Assembly (NCBI RefSeq): GCF_032118995.1
Contig: NC_092662.1
Location: 12,537,701-12,601,700, forward strand
DNA from: Asterias amurensis
Lineage: Eukaryota; Echinodermata; Asteroidea; Forcipulatida; Asteriidae
DNA length: 64,000 bases
Direction of reading: 5' to 3'
Shown here: positions 1 through 9,300 of the stretch, piece by piece
How the letters are laid out: each line of letters starts with the position of its first letter
How positions within the stretch are numbered: the first letter of the stretch is position 1
The notes under the pieces: model-generated
Databases searched by the model: none
What the model was told of the DNA's origin: nothing
What the model saw: only the letters and a program-made list of their open reading frames with translations
Translations under genes and position numbers: made by a program

Positions 1-43
1 AAGTTAACACTTTTCCCAACTCTTTGTGAAATCGACCCCAGGA
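1..43. repeat. Truncated terminal repeat of a short palindromic MITE
   Basis: The bases ending in AACTCTTTGTGAAATCGACC match the end of the MITE at 15933-16083. Only this end is inside the window. Confidence 0.55.
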
Positions 44-375
44 GTAGTAAGGGTTAAACCCAGTGTTTCTGGTTCATATAGCAAGCACCCTTGAAATGAG
101 TATCCCATCAGGGATGATAAAGTGAACTAAAATTGAAATTACAGGTGTCCTCAGGCTTGTTCAGGCATCCTTAGTATGAGGCATTCTTGGTTTCATTTCC
201 AGAAATAAGGTTAATAATAATCAAACAATAATAATTATTACATGTGAATTTCATGGTCTGTGTTATGTGAGTCAAAACGAAGTTGTCGTGAGGCTTAGCT
301 GTGATTGTCACTTGAATCACCATTGCTTGGATTACTACTTTGTGTATCATTTAATGATGTTGGATTTTCATTCAG

Positions 376-3300
376 GTTATTCGCAAAGGATACATGAATA
401 TGCATAATATCAGCTTCATGAAGGGCGGTTCCAAGGATTACTGGTTTGTTCTGACGGCAGAAAGTATCTCATGGTTTAAAGATGCAGAGGTGAGTAATAT
501 CAGTAATCTATCAAATATAAAGTGATTGCTAGATAGTACATATTGCAGGCATGATTATGGCATACTTTTATGATTTTTCCCCCTAAAATTTGTTGAAAAC
601 TACATTAAGAATACAGGTGTTAAAACACTTAAATTCTTCAATTTTTTTTCGGAGAATTATAAATTTTCAATCTTAATTTACCTTGACTTCGTCTCGGTAA
701 GATTATCAAGGACCAGGCCTCGTTGGGATTAAACCTTGAGTTGAAAACCTCTTCACCACACATTGATTCCCTTATTTAATGGTGTGCCAGTCTTGTGCAC
801 TTGATCCGTGTGGAAAAATAAAGTTTCAGATTATCACAGGAAAATACATGAAAGACTTGCACAGTTGTGAAGTGCGTTTTCGCGTTTGTAACCAAAAACT
901 GTTTTTGGTTGAACTTGCCAAAAATATATTTGCGTTTATACACTTCTATTAGCACTAAACGGTTAAGATCATCCTTGGCTGAAATATTTTCTAAACTGTT
1001 TTTTTTTTTAATCAACATTTCAGGAAAAAGACAAGAAGTACATGCTGCCATTAGACGGTCTGAGACTGCGAGATATGGAGTCAGGATTCATGTCTCGCCG
1101 ACAATCCTTTGCTCTCTTCTTACCCGACCAAAGGTAAAGTCAACTTAACAAGTTAACAAGGCACTGCACTGAACATGTTTGATAATTACTCAAAATATAT
1201 TTGCATAAATCTTCCATAAATATTCATGTAGTAACCAGCAAAATAATGTAGAGCTGTTGATTGTACAGCACATTGTGAGAAATAAATTCCTCTGAAGTAA
1301 CATAGTTTTTGAAAAAGATGTAATTTCTCACTAAAATATTTGAATCTGAAAAAGACTTCTCCGTCTAATTTTCTTTGTTTACCCCTTCTTTATATTGTCA
1401 GTTTCCCCTTTTGATCTAGTACTTAAAGGCAGTGGACACTATTGATAATTACTCAAAATAACTGTTAGCATAAACCATCTTCTTGGTAACGAGCACTGGA
1501 GAGCTGTTTCTAGTATTACACATTGTGAGAAACTGCTCCCTCTGAAGTAAGGTAGTTTTCGAGAAAGAAGTAATTTTTCACAAATTAGATTTTGAGGTCC
1601 CGAAATCAAGCATCTCAAAGCACACAACTTTGTGTGACAAGGATGTTTTTTCTTCCATTATTATCTCGCAACTTTGACGACCAATTGAGTTCAAATTTTC
1701 ACAGGTTTGTGATTTTGTGCATGTGGTTAGATACAACAAGTGAGAATTACCAATAGTGTCTAGTGTCTTTAAACCGAATCTTTGATTGGATTTCTTACAT
1801 TTGTTTTCATTTGTCACATCCAAAGGAATGTTTACAAGGACTACAAGCAGCTTGAATTGTCATGTGACACTGCTGAGGAAGTGGACAGTTGGAAGGCGTC
1901 GTTCCTCCGTGCTGGCGTCTACCCTGAACGAACCAAGGATGAGAGCGAGGAAGGAGCGGTTGGTTACTCTCATTTTGGTTGAAAAGTCCTCCATATGTTC
2001 ATAAATTAAAGCCGAGTCACACTGCAGCGATTATAACGATCATTACTTTTCTCCAGAAGATGATCATAGCATACTGGTCAAAACATCGAGTTGAAACCAA
2101 CGGTTCTTTTCGGAACCACCCCAACTCATTTAAAGATGGTCATTACACGGTTTTACTGCAAACCTTTCCATACCGTATTTCCACCATACAAAGTTTCAAA
2201 TCCTACTGATCATGACTCAAAGAGAACGCATTCTTTTGGTTGAATTGCTCCACGCAGAATGCGCACACGCTGATTCAACCAATAGAGTGCGTTCTCTTTG
2301 CGTCGTGATCTTTATCGTTTTCGCTGCAGTGTGACTCGGCCTTTAAGGAAAGATAAAGGAAAGAAACAAAGGTTCTCATATAGAAGAGTTTGCGGTAACA
2401 CCATGTAATAACAATCTCTAAATGAGTTGGGGTGGTTCTGAAAAGAACCGTTGGGTTAACTCGACGTTTCGATCAGTATGCTCTGATCGTCTTCTGGAGA
2501 ATGCTGGACTCTGATGCTGCATGCTGCTTAAGTACTAGGCGGTGGATCAGCGGTGATGCACGAAGGCGGGAAATGTAGGCGGGAAGTGAACTCGATGATG
2601 CGTGGTGAAACCTGTTGTGGAGCCTTGGGGGTTGTGTGGGGGGTGTGTGCTCACTGAACCGTGTCAGTAGGAACAAGCACAGGGGACAGTGAGGGTGTGG
2701 GGCCTAGGTGACTGAGGGTATAGATGACCCAAAGCAGTCTAATAGTTGGGGCCTAGGGGGTGACCGTGGATATAGAAGATCCATTGGTCGGGAGAAGAGG
2801 GAGCCAGATGTCACTGATGTGGAAGCCGATGTCTTGGGGTACGGTGTCATGCTTGTGGATCTCGATGGCCTCTCTAATGCGTCTAGGGTGCCACGCCTGG
2901 ATGGGAGCGATGATCTCAGCAGCATCCCAGTTCACTCGGTGGTCAGCGATGTGGGAATGCTTGACGATGGCGGATTTATCGAAGTCCCCCCTCCTTCCGT
3001 GTGCTCGGTGTTCCTTAAGTCTAGTGGGAAGGTTACGCCCGGTTTCCCCGACATAAACCTTACCACATTCGCATGGAATGCGATAGACTCCGGCACGGGC
3101 GGAGGGGTCCTTCTTGTCCTTGTGCGATTGGAGAGAGCCATGGAGTTTCTTCGGGGCGGAGTGATACACCTTGATACCTGCTTCGTTGAAGATGCGTTGG
3201 AGGCGATGAGAGGGGGGGCCTAGGTATGGTAAACTAACTGTGGGTGTGTGTGTTTGACCTTGGGTATAGGAGACCCTTTGGTCGGGGGGGACGGGCTTGC

Positions 3301-6300
3301 TAGTCTTGACTTGCTTGGCGTTGTATCCATTCCGCTGTAGAGAAGTGGTGATGTGCTGCAACTCATGCTGGAGGCTATCCGGATCACAAATGGTATAAGC
3401 CCGTTGAACCAGCGCACGGTTGACTGACGACTTGATGGCTGGATGATGGAAAGACCGCTGATGCAGGTAGCGGTCGGTGTGGGTGGGTTTCCGGTAAATG
3501 CTGTGATGTAGGGTGCCGTCTTGGTTTCTTGTAATGAGAACATCCAGAAAGGGTAACTTTCCGGAATGTTCTTGCTCCATGGTGAACTTGATACTGGAGT
3601 GTTGTTGGTTGAGGTACTGCAGAAATTCATGGAGAGAGTCCTGACCGTGGGGCCACACGACAAAGGTGTCGTCAACGTAGCGGAGCCACAGGCTGGGTCG
3701 GAGGTCAGCGGTGAGGAGTGATGAGGACTCGAACTCCTCCATGAATATGTCAGCTAGAACCGGGGATATAGGGGATCCCATGGAGGTCCCAGCTGTCTGC
3801 TCGTAGTACTTGCCCTGGAATTGAAAACAACTGGAGGAAACGCATGTGTAAAGCAAATCATGAATTTGGTCAGGTGAAAGACCAGTACGATCAGGGAGGG
3901 ATGGGTCATGTGATAATCTCTCCTTGGCCAAGAAGCAAGCTTCATCAGTGGGCACATTGGTGAAGAGAGATTCCACATCAAAACTTACCAAGATATCAGT
4001 GGGTTGTAGGGTTAGGTTGCGGGTAATGTCAACAAACTGGGTGGAATTGGAAACATGGTGTTCAGTGAGACCCACCAGGGGTCGAAGTACTTTAGCTAGG
4101 TACTTGGCAGTGTCGTAGGTGGGGGAACCCCTCGAGGCAACTATGGGGCGGAGGGGAACTTCCGGCTTGTGAATCTTGGGATTGCCGAAGAACCTGGGAC
4201 AGGTGGAGCTGGATGGGCGGAGCCTACGATAGAGTGGGACGGAGAGAGCTCCAGACCGGTGGATGGAAAGGAGTTTGCTGGCAACCCTCTTCTCGATGCT
4301 AGGGGTGGGGTCCTTGGGGAGGGGGCGGTATGAACCAGATGATAAAATATTGCTTACCTTGTCAGTGTACTCCGTGCGGTCCATGATGACAGTGGCATTC
4401 CCTTTATCAGCAGGCAAGATGTGAATGGATTCGTCCCGGCGAAGTTCTCGGAGGGCTGCCTGCTCAACCTTGGAAAGGTTGGACTTGGCTGGTTTCGCCT
4501 TCCGCAGAACCTCGTTTATCTTGATCCGGACATCAATCTTCTCCGTCTTGCTGAGGTGTTTGAGGGCTTGCTCTGTAGACTGGATAATTTCTTCGGTAGG
4601 GATGGACTTGGGGGGCTGGGCAAAGTTCATACCCAGGGACAGAACGCTGGTCTCGGTTTCCGTGATACTCCGGTTGCTAAGGTTGACTACGGTGTGTTTC
4701 TGGAAAGCGCGTTGACTACGGAGGTGAACTGGTGGCCGTGAGGATATAGGAGATCCTGTGGGTTGCCCAGGGACGCGATTGAATAGAGATATAGGAGATC
4801 TCATCTTCTCGGAGGGTGCGCGATTGAAGTGAGATATAGACGATCAGACAGTACTACGAGCAGACAGCTGGGACCTCCATGGGATCCCCTATATCCCCGG
4901 TTCTAGCTGACATATTCATGGAGGAGTTCGAGTCCTCATCACTCCTCACCGCTGACCTCCGACCCAGCCTGTGGCTCCGCTACGTTGACGACACCTTTGT
5001 CGTGTGGCCCCACGGTCAGGACTCTCTCCATGAATTTCTGCAGTACCTCAACCAACAACACTCCAGTATCAAGTTCACCATGGAGCAAGAACATTCCGGA
5101 AAGTTACCCTTTCTGGATGTTCTCATTACAAGAAACCAAGACGGCACCCTACATCACAGCATTTACCGGAAACCCACCCACACCGACCGCTACCTGCATC
5201 AGCGGTCTTTCCATCATCCAGCCATCAAGTCGTCAGTCAACCGTGCGCTGGTTCAACGGGCTTATACCATTTGTGATCCGGATAGCCTCCAGCATGAGTT
5301 GCAGCACATCACCACTTCTCTACAGCGGAATGGATACAACGCCAAGCAAGTCAAGACTAGCAAGCCCGTCCCCCCCGACCAAAGGGTCTCCTATACCCAA
5401 GGTCAAACACACACACCCACAGTTAGTTTACCATACCTAGGCCCCCCCTCTCATCGCCTCCAACGCATCTTCAACGAAGCAGGTATCAAGGTGTATCACT
5501 CCGCCCCGAAGAAACTCCATGGCTCTCTCCAATCGCACAAGGACAAGAAGGACCCCTCCGCCCGTGCCGGAGTCTATCGCATTCCATGCGAATGTGGTAA
5601 GGTTTATGTCGGGGAAACCGGGCGTAACCTTCCCACTAGACTTAAGGAACACCGAGCACACGGAAGGAGGGGGGACTTCGATAAATCCGCCATCGTCAAG
5701 CATTCCCACATCGCTGACCACCGAGTGAACTGGGATGCTGCTGAGATCATCGCTCCCATCCAGGCGTGGCACCCTAGACGCATTAGAGAGGCCATCGAGA
5801 TCCACAAGCATGACACCGTACCCCAAGACATCGGCTTCCACATCAGTGACATCTGGCTCCCTCTTCTCCCGACCAATGGATCTTCTATATCCACGGTCAC
5901 CCCCTAGGCCCCAACTATTAGACTGCTTTGGGTCATCTATACCCTCAGTCACCTAGGCCCCACACCCTCACTGTCCCCTGTGCTTGTTCCTACTGACACG
6001 GTTCAGTGAGCACACACCCCCCACACAACCCCCAAGGCTCCACAACAGGTTTCACCACGCATCATCGAGTTCACTTCCCGCCTACATTTCCCGCCTTCGT
6101 GCATCACCGCTGATCCACCGCCTAGTACTTAAGCAGCATGCAGCATCAGAGTCCAGCATTCTCCAGAAGACGATCAGAGCATACTGATCGAAACGTCGAG
6201 TTAACCCAACGGTTCTTTTCAGAACCACCCCAACTCATTTAGAGATTGTTATTACATGGTGTTACCGCAAACTCTTCTATATCTTATCTCCACCATGCAA

Positions 6301-9300
6301 AGTTTCAAATCCTACTTAAAGGTTCTCATGATTAGTTCTGGGATTCTTGTAACAGGACCACTTTGGTAGCACATAAATAATGGAAAAAAGGGTAGCGACG
6401 AGTTCTTAAACGGCCTTTTAAAACCGCTAGGGTCGTTGCCGTGTGATCCCTGCAAGGTTTTAAATGGACGTTTAAAAACGAGTCACTACTTTTTTTTCCC
6501 ATTCATAGATGCCCTTTTGTTAAAAATGTTAAAAAAATACAATTATAGACACTTTAAAATACTTATATCAAAAACTTTGTGTAGAATCTGTTTGATGCGC
6601 GTGGGTTGTGTGTATGCGCGCACTTAGAAATATATTACGCGTGTGCTTAGATTACGCGCTGTTACTAATAGCTTTTCTCAAGAAAGTTCTGTGAATATTC
6701 AAATGTGAATGTATTCTCTCCATTGAGATTGCCTGGGACTGGTTGCCTGTAAATTGCCTCGTGTGACATGGAAAGTCAGGGTGGTTATAAATGCCGGCCG
6801 TCTACATGTCAGCAAAAATAATTCGGAATAGGTCTAAGTTGTTCCGGCTGTACTTATCATCCATCAAAAGTCTGTCCAAAATAATATAAATTGACCTTGT
6901 TTGTCTCTCATTGAATTGTTATTCTTTCCAAGCAGTCATCCGGTGAATCCATGGGCTCCATGGACCCACAGCTAGAGAGACAAGTGGAGACAATCCGTAA
7001 CCTAGTGGATTCTTACATGAAGATCATCAGCAAACAGATCAGAGATCTAGTCCCCAAGACGTGTATGCATCTTACTATCAACGATGTAAGTAGTTACTAG
7101 CAATAATAATAATAACTGTATTTATAACACGCCTTTTGCCAAAGGATACAAAGCGCCAGGTATTTCTACGGAAAGGTGAGCGGAACGAAGTTTGAATTTT
7201 TAGACCTAATCCTTTGCACCATGTAATGGTTTACAAGGTGCTTCGGCGCAGCATGCTGCCAATCCAGCCAGGAACACAAGGGCGAACCCCAGGAAAGTGC
7301 CTTGGATTCTTTTACATCGTTTACACAACACATGGGACCAACGGCTTTACGTCCCATTCGAAGGACGAATCAATGGTTAAGTTTCTTGCTTAAGGACACA
7401 AGTGTCTTGGTTGGGGATTCGAACCCACACTCTGCTGATCAGAAACACCAGAGTTTGAACTCGGTGCTCTTAACCGCTTGGCCGTGCTAGCCGTGACACT
7501 TCCAGCATAACTAATATATGGCACAAGCTGCTTAAATATAGTATTCAAACTGCCTCTACAATCCCGGCCATATCTCGTTGGGGCCCCCTGCCCCCTTTCA
7601 ATGTTGGTTCTCATTGCACTGTCTTCTGCGTTCAACATTTAGCGGGGGGGGGGGGGGGGGGGAATGTTTATTGTCAGGGGGAAGTGGACAAGGAATGGTT
7701 ATTGTAACGTTAGGAATGGATGGCCCAAGCATTTTGGCAGGGGTTGTAGCTACCTGACCCTACCCTATTGGTGGTCTAGTTGGTAGGACACTGCTCTAGA
7801 ATTGCAACGGTCATGGGTTTGAATCCCATCCAAGTAATATTCCTTTGATTCTTTCTTTCACAGAGCTCAGGAAAGTACTGAGTATACAGTGCTAACACAA
7901 ATCGGTGTATACGGGTAAAACCAAAATTAGTATACCTGCAGCTCCTCATTAACATTTATTCAGTGCCATTTCTTTTTGCATTTTGAACCTAAAATACCCA
8001 GGTTTTTGTTGGTTGACGACACTTGTTGAGTACATAAAACAGATAGTGTATGTATGATACTGTATGAACTGTGTACCTTTCAGCCCATAAAACCATGTCT
8101 GCCACAAAAAAATACAGTCCGGACAGAAATCCAACAAGAATTGGACATCATCGAAAAATTCCAAAAATCTGTAATAGAATGTTTTTGTATGTTCCTCGAG
8201 TACCTATCATTAGATAAATGCACTATATACAACTTGTTATCTTACATGTATCTCATTATTTGACTTGGTAATTTCAACTTTTGTGTTTGTATTTTGTTCA
8301 TTTCAGACAAAGGATTTTATTCTTGGTGAACTGTTGGCCCATCTTTACTCAACTGGAGACCAGGTAGGGATAGGTGTAGCCATACAGATAGCTTTGTAAA
8401 CATAGGAGATCTAATTTGCACATGATGGTTTTCAAAATTGTGTCAGATTTGTAAGTGTTGGTGTCTGTTTGCGAATGCTGTGGCTGTTGTATCCACTGTC
8501 ACCTACTTAAATATGGATGGATTTGGTGTTTTTGTGAACATGCTGTGAAAATTTTTTATTTGCTGTCTTTTCAACATGTAGACGCTGTATTAAGATGTTG
8601 CATGTGATTTTACTGTATCTTTCTTGATAATTTTTGCAATAAATCAGCATTACTTGACAAAAACAATCTATGACCCAGCTTTAAAGGGTCTGTATCTGTT
8701 TGGTAATGACTCTAAAAATTAATGTAAATAAAAACTTACACTGTAAGTACTGCAGCTTTGGATACTAAAATGCATTTTGAGAAACACTTTACTTCTAACT
8801 ACTGCAGATATGGAAAAATGTGTCATTTGTTTTCCCCAAAAAATTTGAAGCTAAAATGTGTAAGATAATGTGTATTCCTAGTAGGGATTATTTTCCTGCT
8901 TGGAAGTATTCACTCCAGATTTTTTGCGCTGTCTCAAAAACGTGACAAATTTTCATGGGTCAGTTTTATTGTATGTATCTACATTTATATAAGATTGAAA
9001 CATTTCCAAAAAGGTTCCAAAAACCAAAGGCACGGTATACACACCCTTTAAGACACTGGACACCTTCGGTAATTGTCAAAGACCAGTCTTCTCACTTGGT
9101 GTATCTCAACATATGCACAAAATAACAAACCTGTGAAAGTTTGAACTCAATTGGTTGTCAAAGATGCGAGATAATAATGGGGGAAAAAACACCCTTGTCA
9201 CACAAAGTTGTGTGCTTTCAGATGAATACTTATTCTGAGGTCTCAAAATCAAATTCAAATGTTTTAGTGGAAAATTACTTTTTTCTCAAAAACTAAGTTA

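Larger units (their letters stand above)
4850..6282 (+). repeat. Right arm of 1433-base inverted repeat
   Basis: Reverse complement of 2378-3810. The start AGTACTACGAGCAGACAGCT lies inside the RT-coding sequence, showing that this copy is 5'-truncated. Confidence 0.9.
2380..6317 (-). mobile_element. Penelope-like retroelement with inverted, head-to-head truncated second copy
   Basis: A whole unit bounded by a 12-base direct repeat (AAAGGTTCTCAT at 2368-2379 and 6318-6329). The minus-strand copy has one long open frame coding reverse transcriptase plus GIY-YIG endonuclease. A 5'-truncated second copy runs on +, so the two 5' sides face each other near 4850. The mirrored arms are 2378-3810 and 4850-6282, 1433 bases each. 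Every landmark pair sums to 8660, so there is no length change between them. The + copy extends 35 bases further at its 3' end. Partial tandem or inverted copies of this sort are known for Penelope-like elements (pseudo-LTRs). No mutation was noticed between arms, which suggests a young insertion. It lies in a dynamin intron, main frame antisense to the gene. Confidence 0.92.

Noticed and set aside
2708-3223. A 171-residue frame on +, repeated at 5437-5952 on minus
   Set aside because: It is a shadow of the GIY-YIG coding strand of the Penelope-like element and has no domain of its own.
7765-7830. Functional tRNA gene
   Set aside because: The same unit with the same downstream tail occurs at 34857, so it is a SINE.
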